From UBA1447 sp964612185 (GTDB lineage: Bacteria; Bacillota; Clostridia; Oscillospirales; Acutalibacteraceae), in assembly GCA_964612185.1 (NCBI GenBank), contig CAZTCR010000009.1, positions 1 to 64,000 on the forward strand: DNA of 64,000 bases, written 5' to 3'. Each line of letters opens with the position of its first letter. Within the stretch, counting starts at the first letter, position 1. Both the position numbers and the translations under genes were made by a program. Below the pieces are notes generated by a model. That model saw only the letters and a list, made by a program, of their open reading frames with translations. It was not told the DNA's origin and ran no database searches. Shown one piece after another: positions 35,323-44,147 of the stretch.

Positions 35323-35581
35323 CCGCAATCTCCTGCTTAATGTCTTTCATCACATCCGACAGCGGCCGTTTTTTGCCGGCTTTACCCGCCGCCTTGCCTT
35401 CATCAAGCAGACTGTATAATTCAAGTCTGCCGGCAAGTTGCTCATAAACCTCAATGCTCATGACCGCCAAGTCGCCTTGACCGTTTTTTGTGATAAAGAC
35501 CGGCTCGCGCTTTTCATGGCAAAATGTTGAGATTTCATTGTAACCGTTTCTTAAATCCGTACTTGACCTGATATTTGGCAT
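35309..35581 (-). CDS. Phd/YefM-family antitoxin
   Basis: A 90-residue antitoxin. The N-terminal Phd/YefM DNA-binding half is recognisable by STDLRNGYNEISTFCHEKREPVFITKNGQGD, and AVMSIEVYEQLAGRLELY closes it. The basic C-terminal tail (GKAAGKAGKKRPLSDV) would wrap the toxin. Its start lies 14 nt after AGAAAGGGGGC. Phd-type antitoxins repress their own promoter; a matching inverted repeat spans the -10 box of this gene. Confidence 0.92.
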   Translation of the reverse strand: MPNIRSSTDLRNGYNEISTFCHEKREPVFITKNGQGDLAVMSIEVYEQLAGRLELYSLLDEGKAAGKAGKKRPLSDVMKDIKQEIADGQI

Positions 35582-35601
35582 TTTAGTTGCCCCCTTCTCT
35601 T

Positions 35602-35632
35602 TCTAAAGATATTATACTCGAATTTCTTTAGA
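35602..35632 (-). promoter_or_regulatory. Operator overlapping the -10 box of the toxin-antitoxin promoter
   Basis: TCTAAAGA (35602-35609) and TCTTTAGA (35625-35632) are perfect inverted arms around the minus-strand TATAAT (35616-35611). The arrangement would let the antitoxin or toxin-antitoxin complex block transcription. Confidence 0.7.
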
Positions 35633-35806
35633 TGCGCAACATGTTTTTCAAATTACAAATATTTCACCGGGATAACTCTATCATCGCCTTCTATAAAATC
35701 GTTCTTCTTGAGATTATTGATAATGTTTATTTTAATTAAATTTTTGTCTGCATGTTCTGCACATTTAACATCCAATATTAGAATTGCTATATATTTTTAA
35801 AATTTA

Positions 35807-35840
35807 ACAGGGCAGCGACTGATTTACGCCGCTGCCCTGT
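35807..35840 (-). terminator. Terminator of the ABC exporter operon
   Basis: A perfect 11-bp stem ACAGGGCAGCG/CGCTGCCCTGT with a 12-nt loop, downstream of the minus-strand operon; the minus-strand tail is TAAATTTTAAAA. Confidence 0.75.
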
Positions 35841-35925
35841 ATGTATTTGGTCTTTGCGTCAACAACCCCGTGCCCTTGTGTGCGGCTTGGCAGACTTTGT
35901 ATACTTATTGAAAGGTGAAAAGCTG

Positions 35926-37773
35926 TTACGCCGAGGTGGTCTCGAACTGTGAATTGTACAAATCGGCGTAAAAGCCGCCTTTTGCTATGAGCTCGTTATG
36001 GCTGCCCTGCTCGACGATGTCGCCGTCGTTGAGTACCAGTATCCGGTCCGCGTCGCGTATGGTGGAAAGACGGTGCGCGATAATGAAACTGGTTCTGCCT
36101 TTCATCAAATGGTCCATCGCTTTTTGAATGCGGGATTCCGTTCGCGTGTCGACGGAAGAGGTCGCTTCGTCAAGAATCAGCACGGGGTTGTCGGCCAGGA
36201 TAGCCCGGGCGATGGTCAGCAGTTGTTTCTGGCCGGCGGACACATTGTTCGCTTCCTCATTGAGCACCATATTGTAACCGTCGGGCAGGGACTCGATGAA
36301 GTGGTGGGCGTGGGCCGCTTTGGAGGCAGCGATGACTTCTTCGTCCGTCGCGTCCGGACGGCCGTAGCGGATGTTTTCCATAATCGTGCCGTTGAACAGC
36401 CAGGTGTCCTGCAGCACCATGCCGAACGCGGAGCGCAGCTCCTTGCGGTTGTATGCCCGGATGTCATGACCATCGAGCAGAATGGCGCCTTCGTTAACAT
36501 CGTAGAAGCGCATAAGCAGTTTGACAAGCGTCGTTTTGCCCGCGCCGGTCGGGCCGACAATGGCGATTTTTTGGCCGGGATTGGCGACTGAAGAAAAGTT
36601 GTGAATAATCGTTTCGCTTTCATTGTAACCGAATGTAACATTTTTAAATTCCACCAGACCGCGGATATCCGACACACTGACGGGATTTTCCACAGTCAGG
36701 TTTTCTTCCTCTTCGCTCAAGAACTCAAAGACGCGTTCGGCTGCCGCCGCCATGGACTGCAGCATATTCATAACCTGCGCCATTTGCTGAATCGGCTGAG
36801 TAAAGTTCTTGACATACTGCACAAACGCCTGAATATCGCCGATGTTCAGTGTCCCTTTAATGACAAAGAAGGCACCCGACAGGATCACGCCGACATAGCC
36901 GAGGTTTCCGATGAAGGTTGTGATCGGGTGCATCAAGCCGGAGAGGAACTGGGATTTCCAGGCCGATTCATAAAGGACATGGTTGGTGTCACGAAATGTT
37001 TTCGTCACATCCTCTTCCTTATTGAACGCCCGGACAACCGTTTGACCGCCGTACACTTCTTCCACCTGCCCGTTAACATGGCCGAGGTAGGATTGCTGCG
37101 TGCGGAAATGTTTTTGTGACTTTTTAGTGATCAGCCGGATAAGCCCGGCGCTCAGCGGCAGGATGATCATCGTTATGAGCGTCATTAGCCAATTGATGGT
37201 AAACATCATGATTGTTACGCCGATGATGGTGGTAACGGAGGTGATCATCTGCATCACGCTTTGGTTGAGGCCTGTGCCGAGGGTATCCACATCGTTGGTA
37301 ATCCGGGAAAGAACCTCGCCGTAGGTCTTTTCCTCAAAATATTTCATCGGCATACGGTTGATTTTTTCCGAGATATCGCGGCGCAGGCGGTAGCAAATTT
37401 TCTGCGTTATGGTCGCCATGGTATAGCCCTGCAGAAAGCTGAAAATGGAACCGATGAGATAAATGATCACCGTGACAATTAATATCTGAGCGATCCTGTC
37501 GAAATCCACGCCGCCCGTACCGGCGATTTTCGCCCTCAGGCCGGTCGAAAGCTCCGTCGTCGCCCGGCCCATAACCTTCGGGCCGAGGACATTGAACGCC
37601 GTGCTCGTCACCGCGAATATCAACACGAGAATCATAGCGATACGATAGCCGCTCATAAACCGGATCAGGCTTTTGATCGCACCTTTCATGTTTTTTGCTT
37701 TTTCGCCCGGCATCATGCCGGGCGGGCCGAAGCCTCTTTTTTTCGGTTTCATACTTTTATCATGTTCGCTCAT
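35926..37773 (-). CDS. ABC exporter half-transporter (catalytic-site subunit)
   Basis: A 615-residue MsbA-type exporter subunit. Six membrane segments lie between residues ~40 and 340, followed by a nucleotide-binding domain with Walker A GPTGAGKTT at 407-415, signature VSAGQ at 511-515 and Walker B VLILDE at 531-536, with the catalytic Glu present. The start overlaps the stop of the large subunit by one nucleotide (TAATG), so the two are translationally coupled and likely form a heterodimer. MarR control suggests drug, peptide or toxic-compound export. Confidence 0.94.
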   Translation of the reverse strand: MSEHDKSMKPKKRGFGPPGMMPGEKAKNMKGAIKSLIRFMSGYRIAMILVLIFAVTSTAFNVLGPKVMGRATTELSTGLRAKIAGTGGVDFDRIAQILIVTVIIYLIGSIFSFLQGYTMATITQKICYRLRRDISEKINRMPMKYFEEKTYGEVLSRITNDVDTLGTGLNQSVMQMITSVTTIIGVTIMMFTINWLMTLITMIILPLSAGLIRLITKKSQKHFRTQQSYLGHVNGQVEEVYGGQTVVRAFNKEEDVTKTFRDTNHVLYESAWKSQFLSGLMHPITTFIGNLGYVGVILSGAFFVIKGTLNIGDIQAFVQYVKNFTQPIQQMAQVMNMLQSMAAAAERVFEFLSEEEENLTVENPVSVSDIRGLVEFKNVTFGYNESETIIHNFSSVANPGQKIAIVGPTGAGKTTLVKLLMRFYDVNEGAILLDGHDIRAYNRKELRSAFGMVLQDTWLFNGTIMENIRYGRPDATDEEVIAASKAAHAHHFIESLPDGYNMVLNEEANNVSAGQKQLLTIARAILADNPVLILDEATSSVDTRTESRIQKAMDHLMKGRTSFIIAHRLSTIRDADRILVLNDGDIVEQGSHNELIAKGGFYADLYNSQFETTSA

Positions 37774-40700
37774 TATATGGTCTCCTTCCCGGCAAGGCTG
37801 TCGTCAATTTCCTGCTGCGACAGCTGGGACTGCGCGATCTGGCTGTAGACCTCGCAGGTTTCCATGAGCTGCCGGTGGGTGCCAATACCTGCGATACGGC
37901 CTTCGTCCAAAACGACGATTTGGTCCGCGTGCAGGATGGTGCTGATGCGCTGCGCTACAATAATCACCGTACTGTCCGCCATATTTAGGGATAGCGCTTT
38001 GCGCAGGGCGATATCAGTTTTGAAATCGAGCGCGGAAAAACTGTCGTCAAATATATATATTTTCGGCTTTTTGGCAACCGCGCGGGCGATGGATAAGCGC
38101 TGTTTCTGCCCGCCGGAGACATTGCCGCCGCCCTGCGCGATAGGGGCTTCATACTGCTCGGTTTTCTCATTGATGAAGTCCTCCGCCTGGGCAATCCCGG
38201 CCGCCGCGCGAATCTCCTCATCGTTTGCGCCGGGCGCCCCGAAGCGTAGATTGGACGCGATTGTGCCGGAGAACAGCACCGCTTTTTGCGGTACATAGCC
38301 GATCATTTCCCGCAGGTCATGCTGGCGCAGTTTCCGGATATCCTTGCCGTCAACCGTTATCTCGCCGGCGGTGACATCATAGAAGCGGGGTATCAAGCTG
38401 ACCAGCGTGCTTTTGCCGCAGCCCGTGCTGCCGATAATCGCCGTTGTGCCCCCGGGCTGCGCGGTGAAGTGAATGTCCGAAAGCGTGTTGCTGACGGCGC
38501 CCGGATAGGCGAAATCGACATGATGAAAGGCGACGGCGCCTTTCTTTTCCAAAATTTCTTCCACCTCAACCGGGTCCGAGACAGACGGCTCGGTGTCAAT
38601 GATTTCGTTGATGCGCTTGGCGGCAACGGCCGCTCTCGGCAGTACAACCGACAGGGCGGTCATCATCAGGAAACCGATGACGATCATCAGCGCATAGGTA
38701 ATAAAGGCCGTCATGGAGCCGACTTCAAGCGTACCCGCGTCAATACGAATCGCGGAGACCCAAACAATGACCACGGCAAGCAAAAACATCCCCATCATCA
38801 AAAGCGGCAGCATACCGCTCATAATCCGGTTGACGAACAGCATTGTCTTCGTCAGCTCCCGGTTGGGGTCGTCAAACCGTTCTTCCTCTTCCTTTTCACG
38901 GCCGAACGCGCGGATAACCGGCAGACCCGTGAGAATTTCACGCGATACCAGGTTCACTTTATCAACCAGCTTCTGCATGCGCTTGAATTTCGGCATGGTC
39001 ACCACCAGCAAAATCGCCATCACAGCGAAAATCACACCGAGCGCCGCCGCCACAATCCACCACATATTCGCGCCCGTGCGCGCGACCATGATGATACTGC
39101 CGATGGAAAGAATCGGCGCGTACAGCAGTATGCGAAGCACCATGGTCATCATAAACTGCACCTGCTGGATATCGTTTGTGCTGCGTGTTATCAGGGACGC
39201 GGTGGAAAACTTGTCGATGTCGTGGCTTGAAAAGCGGACGACTTTTTCAAATACCTTGTCACGAAGGTCGCGCCCGACACCCGCGCCCGTTTTTGACGCC
39301 AGGTAGCCAACACCAATGGAAGCGGCTATCATAACAAGCGTCACCGCAAGCATGAGCGCGCCCGATTTCCAAAGATAGGCCGTTTGGACACTGTCCGGAT
39401 TTTTGCCGATGCGCTCATATTCGGACTTGGCGAATTGCACGGCGGAAGAGTGGAGAACAGACGCCCCGAGGCTTTTTGTTTTTTCGTTCATCATGTCGCG
39501 CACCGGCAGCAGTATGTTGCGGAAAACGGGAACCAGACCTTCCGGAATCGAACGCATCATCGCGGCTAAGCTCGATGTGTCAATATTCAAAGCATTCATC
39601 AGCGCCGTTGTGTCGATTTTATTGCTGTCAATCAGCGCGGCGGTGTCGAACGCCGTACCGTCTGCCATGCCGAGGAGTGTTTTCGCTGTTGCCGGCGTCG
39701 CAGCGCTGAGCACAAGGTCAGCTGTTTCTTTATCAATCCCGAAACGCGATTGTACCTCATCCCACTTGACGGCCGCGCTGACGGATGCGACAAGCTTTTG
39801 CCATTCATCATCTGTCATCCCGGAGCGTTCGAGCAGTTCGGGCAAGCCGAGGCCCAGCGCATCCCCCGCCGCCTGAATGTCAACTTTCTTAAAATCAATC
39901 AGCCCTTCCATGACGGAAGCGTTCGCGCCGTTGCCCATGGCGGCAGACAATTTTCTCAATTCCTCGGCATCAAGGGTGTTCAGAATATCTGTGAGTGTTT
40001 TTTGGTCAAATCCGGTTTTATTCTTCACCGTTTGCCAGTTGACGGCCGGCAGTAAAAGGTCCATGTAGGTCTTGAGTTCTTTGTCGGTCATGCCGCTGAG
40101 GTCCACGGGCATGGCGCCGGTACCGGTGACGGCGAATATTGCCGCGTAATCGAGTTTGGAATAGTCAATGCACCGGCTGAAATCCACCGGTCCGGTACTT
40201 GCCGTGCCGCCGGAGGCCGTCATCTGCAGCAGCGTCGCCGTGTCTATATTTTCAAGGAAAACGCGGATAGCCTGCTCGGGCATGCCGGTCTTTTGGCTGA
40301 GCTTGGCGGTGTCAACAGCCGGCAAAAGCGCTTCGAGCACCTGCCCCTTTTCGGCATCGGTCAGCGTGTTGCCCGAAAGAAGCGAGCCAAAGTCCGTGTT
40401 TAATATACCCGCGCCGAGCGAGCCGATGAGTTTACCGTAATTAATTTTGGCGGCATCGATGCAGTCGAGCAAATCCGCTGTGCTGAGGTCCATCGTAAAG
40501 TCGCCCTGCATCATCGTCAGGAGCGTTTCCGTATCGAGTTTGTCAAGCAGAACATCAATGACTTTGACGGGCAGCCCTGTCTCTTCACTCAGCGCTTTTC
40601 TGTCAATGGCGGGCAGCACCGCGCGCATGAGCGCCTTTTTCTCGGCAGCGGAAAGGCCGGCCATCATCGCGGTGAGGTCCATATTGCCGTTGCCCGACCC

Positions 40701-41651
40701 GGAAAGCTTCATCAGTTTTTCAACATCCAGCTTGGAAAAATCGATGAGGGCGGCAATATTCAGGTCGTCAGGCTTCAAATTTGACAGTTTCGTCAAAATC
40801 TCCGTATTCAAGGCGGTCAGTACCATGTTCACCGTATCTTTATCGACGCCGAGTTTTGAGCGCACAGCATCCATGTCGATGGCCGGGGTAATCACCCGGA
40901 CAAGGTTCTTCAGACCGTCATCGGTAATCTGATATTGTTCGAGCAGCGCGGCAACATCCGGTTTTTTCATATCGACACCGAAAGCCGCGAGCATGGCGGC
41001 AGTGTCCAGCTTGGAAGTGTCAAGCAGCGCTGACAAATCCATTTCCGTATCCTTTGAGGCGGCGGAAAGCCGCTTGAGCGTGTCCGGCGTCAGGCGGTTG
41101 AGAACGGTTATCGCCGTTTCTTTATCCAACCCGGTTGATTGTTTCACCGCGTCCCAGTCGACGGCGGGGAGAATGGCTGTGATAATCGACCGGAATTGGC
41201 TGTCCGTCAAATCCAGCTCACTCATCAGCGACGGAATGTCCGCGCCGGAAAAGTCCGCGCCCTGACCGGCAAACGCCCCTGTGCCCGATGCCGACGCGTC
41301 CGCCTGGCCGATCATGTAGTACACAGCAAGGGCTTGGGTAAAATCCTTTTCCAGCTTTGCCCGGTCTATGCCCGCTTTCAGGGTGTAGGTTCCATCGCTG
41401 TCGGGCGCGTAAGCGTCCTTCCATTGGGCAAGTTCATCGTCGGCTAAAACAAGCTGCACCGCTTTATAGCTGTCTTTACTGACGGTTTCGGGCACAGCGT
41501 ACTCAAACCCGCCGTTTTGAATACCGACATCAATGAGGTCTGATGTATAATTCGGCAGCGCAAGGTCGCAAACCGCCTGCACAATGAGCAGAGCGATAAT
41601 GACAGCGACATAGCGCTTATATTTCCCGAGACTCTTGAGAATCTTCAGCAT
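37773..41651 (-). CDS. ABC exporter half-transporter with giant repeat-filled extracellular loop
   Basis: A 1292-residue subunit, about twice the usual size. Helix 1 is at ~14-32; residues ~36-757 form an insert before helix 2 (~760-785). Inside it, about six repeats of 91-97 residues are marked by LPA(V/I)D-type motifs at 161, 255, 346, 443, 534 and 625, each followed by TG(L/M/F)x..T/I..VL..L and IDxSK(L/I)D. Normal helices 3-6 and an NBD follow: Walker A GSTGCGKST (1074-1082), signature VSGGQ (1178-1182), Walker B IYIFDD (1198-1203). Asp replaces the catalytic Glu, the degenerate-site pattern of heterodimeric exporters. The insert should face outside. The ATG overlaps the marR stop by 7 nt. 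Confidence 0.92.
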   Translation of the reverse strand: MLKILKSLGKYKRYVAVIIALLIVQAVCDLALPNYTSDLIDVGIQNGGFEYAVPETVSKDSYKAVQLVLADDELAQWKDAYAPDSDGTYTLKAGIDRAKLEKDFTQALAVYYMIGQADASASGTGAFAGQGADFSGADIPSLMSELDLTDSQFRSIITAILPAVDWDAVKQSTGLDKETAITVLNRLTPDTLKRLSAASKDTEMDLSALLDTSKLDTAAMLAAFGVDMKKPDVAALLEQYQITDDGLKNLVRVITPAIDMDAVRSKLGVDKDTVNMVLTALNTEILTKLSNLKPDDLNIAALIDFSKLDVEKLMKLSGSGNGNMDLTAMMAGLSAAEKKALMRAVLPAIDRKALSEETGLPVKVIDVLLDKLDTETLLTMMQGDFTMDLSTADLLDCIDAAKINYGKLIGSLGAGILNTDFGSLLSGNTLTDAEKGQVLEALLPAVDTAKLSQKTGMPEQAIRVFLENIDTATLLQMTASGGTASTGPVDFSRCIDYSKLDYAAIFAVTGTGAMPVDLSGMTDKELKTYMDLLLPAVNWQTVKNKTGFDQKTLTDILNTLDAEELRKLSAAMGNGANASVMEGLIDFKKVDIQAAGDALGLGLPELLERSGMTDDEWQKLVASVSAAVKWDEVQSRFGIDKETADLVLSAATPATAKTLLGMADGTAFDTAALIDSNKIDTTALMNALNIDTSSLAAMMRSIPEGLVPVFRNILLPVRDMMNEKTKSLGASVLHSSAVQFAKSEYERIGKNPDSVQTAYLWKSGALMLAVTLVMIAASIGVGYLASKTGAGVGRDLRDKVFEKVVRFSSHDIDKFSTASLITRSTNDIQQVQFMMTMVLRILLYAPILSIGSIIMVARTGANMWWIVAAALGVIFAVMAILLVVTMPKFKRMQKLVDKVNLVSREILTGLPVIRAFGREKEEEERFDDPNRELTKTMLFVNRIMSGMLPLLMMGMFLLAVVIVWVSAIRIDAGTLEVGSMTAFITYALMIVIGFLMMTALSVVLPRAAVAAKRINEIIDTEPSVSDPVEVEEILEKKGAVAFHHVDFAYPGAVSNTLSDIHFTAQPGGTTAIIGSTGCGKSTLVSLIPRFYDVTAGEITVDGKDIRKLRQHDLREMIGYVPQKAVLFSGTIASNLRFGAPGANDEEIRAAAGIAQAEDFINEKTEQYEAPIAQGGGNVSGGQKQRLSIARAVAKKPKIYIFDDSFSALDFKTDIALRKALSLNMADSTVIIVAQRISTILHADQIVVLDEGRIAGIGTHRQLMETCEVYSQIAQSQLSQQEIDDSLAGKETI

Positions 41652-42142
41652 TCGTTTTTATTCCCTCCCGATGTTTTGGCTAAAACCGTTGTGCCGGCAT
41701 CTTTGTGCGGATGGTCACGCTCGATAAACGCTCTCGCTAAAATGTCAATCCTTGCGCAAATCCTCAGGAATTCTTCCGTATCCTTCTCCCCGAGTGCTTC
41801 GAGTAATTGCCGCAGACCGTCTATGTTTTCATCATATTTGGCTTTGGCGAAATCGCTGCCTTTGCGCGTAAGGCTCACCGTGACTTTCCGCCGGTCGGCC
41901 GTATCATGGGAACGCTCAATGAATTGCTTCTTTTCCAACCCGTTGAGCGTGTTGGCAATCCTCGCCGTGGACAGGTTGAATGTATCGCTGAGAACGGTTG
42001 GATTGACAGGTGTTGTTTGAAAACTTAAAAACGCGAGAACAGCCATCTCGCCCTTGGATACTTCCCGTATCCCTTCAGCAGGACCCCTGAACAGAACAAT
42101 CAAATAGCGGAACAGTTCTTGTGCCGCCTTGGTGCTGTCCAT
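41645..42142 (-). CDS. MarR-family transcriptional regulator
   Basis: A 165-residue winged-helix regulator with the MarR core VLSDTFNLSTARIANTLNGL (recognition helix) and FIERSHDTADRRKVTVSLT (wing, with the conserved D-x-R-x-x). MarR proteins are dimeric repressors of drug-efflux and stress genes released by ligand. It is the first gene of the operon with the two ABC subunits, overlapping the next gene by 7 nt. GGAGGTGG precedes ATG 42142. It very likely represses its own promoter. Confidence 0.95.
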   Translation of the reverse strand: MDSTKAAQELFRYLIVLFRGPAEGIREVSKGEMAVLAFLSFQTTPVNPTVLSDTFNLSTARIANTLNGLEKKQFIERSHDTADRRKVTVSLTRKGSDFAKAKYDENIDGLRQLLEALGEKDTEEFLRICARIDILARAFIERDHPHKDAGTTVLAKTSGGNKNEC

Positions 42143-42154
42143 ATTCCACCTCCA

Positions 42155-42206
42155 TTAGCTAACAAGTGATAGATACTATTATATAAGAGCAATATTTGTA
42201 TGTCAA
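42155..42206 (-). promoter_or_regulatory. Consensus promoter and MarR-type site
   Basis: On the minus strand TTGACA (42206-42201), exactly 17 bp, TATAAT (42183-42178), both perfect. The palindrome TTAGCTAA (42155-42162) lies between the -10 box and the ribosome binding site, a plausible MarR operator. Confidence 0.75.
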
Positions 42207-42256
42207 TACAAAAAATCGTTTCCTTAACAGAAAAGATCTTCTCGCAAATAAAAAGA

Positions 42257-42289
42257 AGCCGGAAAAAGCATTGCTGCGTTCTTCCGGCT
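42257..42289 (-). terminator. Terminator of the acyl-CoA synthetase gene
   Basis: AGCCGGAA and TTCCGGCT pair around a 17-nt loop; on the minus strand CTTTTTATTT follows. Confidence 0.8.
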
Positions 42290-42341
42290 GTCTTATTACA
42301 GTTTATCGACTGCGCGGTACCCTTTACTTATCTTGCTGCAA

Positions 42342-43976
42342 TCAGTTCGTTGTCTGCGCTTCCACAAGCCTCGTCCCGCAGTAAATCTCCCGCAGCTTCG
42401 GTTTTTCGATTTTGCCGGTCGGATTGCGCGGCACATCCGCAAAGATGATTTTGCGCGGCCGCTTGTACCGCGGCAAATCGACGCAGAATTCATTGATATC
42501 CGCTTCCGTACAGTCCGCGCCGGGTTTGAGCTGAATAATCGCGGCCGCCATCTCGCCAAGGCGTTCGTCCGGCAAACCGATAACCGCCACATCGCAGACA
42601 GCCGGGTGCGCGCGCAAAAAGTCTTCGATTTGTACGGGATATAAATTTTCTCCGCCGGATATAATCACATCCTTTTTGCGGTCAACCAAATAGATAAAGC
42701 CGTCTTCATCCTCCCGCGCGACATCGCCGGTATACAGCCAGCCATCCTTGAGCAGCTCGGCCGTCGCCTTCGCGTTGTTGAAGTAGCACTTCATAACGCC
42801 GGGGCCTTTTACCGTCAGCTCACCGACTTCACCCCGGGCGACGGGTTTGCCGTTTTCGTCTACAATCGATGTTTCCCACAGGTAGCCGGCCTTGCCGATT
42901 GCGCCGACCTTATGGATGTTTTCCACCCCGAGGTGTACGCAGCCCGGTCCGCTCGATTCGCTCAGACCGTAGTTGGTGTCGTAATCATGGTTCGGGAATA
43001 TCTGCTTCCAGCGGCGGATTAAGCTCGGCGGTACCGGCTGCGCGCCGATGTGCATAAGGCGCCACTGGCTCAAGCGGTAATCTTCCAGCTGCAAGTCCCC
43101 GCGCTCGATGGCGTCCAGAATGTCCTGCGCCCAAGGCACCAGCAGCCAGACAATCGTCGCTTTCTCCTCGGATACGGCGCGTAAAACCCATTCCGGTTTG
43201 ACCCCGCGCAAGATAACCGCTCTGCCGCCCACGAGCAAGCTGCCGAACCAGTGCATTTTAGCCCCTGTATGGTACAGCGGCGGGATGCAGAGGAAAACAT
43301 CGTCGTGCGTTTGCGAATGATGGTTTTGCTCTGTCAGGCAGGAAGCCACCAGGGAACTGTGGGTGTGCAGGATGGCCTTCGGTTTCCCTGTTGTGCCGGA
43401 TGAAAAGTAAATGGCAGCATCATCGTCGTCCGCAAGCGCTACTGCCGGCGCGATGGAGGAGCAGTAATGCACCATTGTATCATAGCTGTCCGCGAAGGTC
43501 GGTTTGTTGTCGCCCACATAGAAAAAGGTTTTCACCCCATGCAGGTGGTCAAATATTTGCTCTACGCGCCCGATGAATTCCGGCCCGAACACCAGCGCGT
43601 CCGCTTCGGCGAGTTCCAGGCAGTACTTGATTTCGTCCCCGGTATAGCGGAAGTTCAGCGGCACGGCGAGCGCGCCGGTCTTGAGCACACCAAAATATAT
43701 CGGCAGCCACTCCAGGCAGTTCATGAGCAGTATCGCCACTTTGTCGCCCTTTTGTATGCCGCGGGTGAGCAGCAGGTTGGCAAAGCGGTTTGCCTTGATG
43801 TCAAATTCCTTCCAGGTCATTTCCCTGCGGTATTTTTCGTTTGAACCGGACTCGATTAAATTGTATTCCCGCCAGGTGACCGCGTGGTCGGGCTGGTTGG
43901 CGGGATTGATTTCCACAAGAGAAACCTCATTCGGGTAAATTCTCGCATTTTTTTCCAGGAAATCGGTGATGGCCAT
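42342..43976 (-). CDS. Acyl-CoA synthetase / AMP-dependent ligase
   Basis: A 544-residue class I adenylate-forming enzyme. The P-loop-like A3 motif is YFSSGTTGKPKAILHTH, A5 is NYGLSESSG, A7 is LYTGDVA, A8 is YLVDRKKDVIISGGENLYP and the A10 lysine is in NPTGKIEKPKLRE. It activates a carboxylic acid as acyl-AMP and transfers it to CoA, resembling CaiC/FadD-type short-medium-chain ligases. ATG 43976 is set by GGAG just upstream, shortening a longer frame by 12 codons. A small C-terminal remnant of a paralogue is at 34912. The acid substrate is unknown. Confidence 0.92.
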   Translation of the reverse strand: MAITDFLEKNARIYPNEVSLVEINPANQPDHAVTWREYNLIESGSNEKYRREMTWKEFDIKANRFANLLLTRGIQKGDKVAILLMNCLEWLPIYFGVLKTGALAVPLNFRYTGDEIKYCLELAEADALVFGPEFIGRVEQIFDHLHGVKTFFYVGDNKPTFADSYDTMVHYCSSIAPAVALADDDDAAIYFSSGTTGKPKAILHTHSSLVASCLTEQNHHSQTHDDVFLCIPPLYHTGAKMHWFGSLLVGGRAVILRGVKPEWVLRAVSEEKATIVWLLVPWAQDILDAIERGDLQLEDYRLSQWRLMHIGAQPVPPSLIRRWKQIFPNHDYDTNYGLSESSGPGCVHLGVENIHKVGAIGKAGYLWETSIVDENGKPVARGEVGELTVKGPGVMKCYFNNAKATAELLKDGWLYTGDVAREDEDGFIYLVDRKKDVIISGGENLYPVQIEDFLRAHPAVCDVAVIGLPDERLGEMAAAIIQLKPGADCTEADINEFCVDLPRYKRPRKIIFADVPRNPTGKIEKPKLREIYCGTRLVEAQTTN

Positions 43977-44037
43977 TTTAACTCCATTCCACCGCCATAG
44001 GTGGCGGCACAAAATATTTTTAAACAGCGTTTGAAAA

Positions 44038-44070
44038 ACCGTCCCCCGTACAATCGTAAAGGAGGACGGT
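44038..44070 (-). terminator. Terminator of the GPH symporter gene
   Basis: ACCGTCC and GGACGGT pair around a 19-nt loop; on the minus strand TTTTTC follows. Confidence 0.7.
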
Positions 44071-44147
44071 AATTAATTTTAACATCATGATTATTGTTTT
44101 TCAAGAGTTTTTTGCATTAAACCTTTAAAGTGTTAAAAACAGCACTT

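Noticed and set aside
38286..39230. 314-codon plus-strand frame opposite the large ABC subunit
   Set aside because: Shadow of the NBD/TMD coding strand; composition (His/Arg/Asn-rich) is not protein-like.
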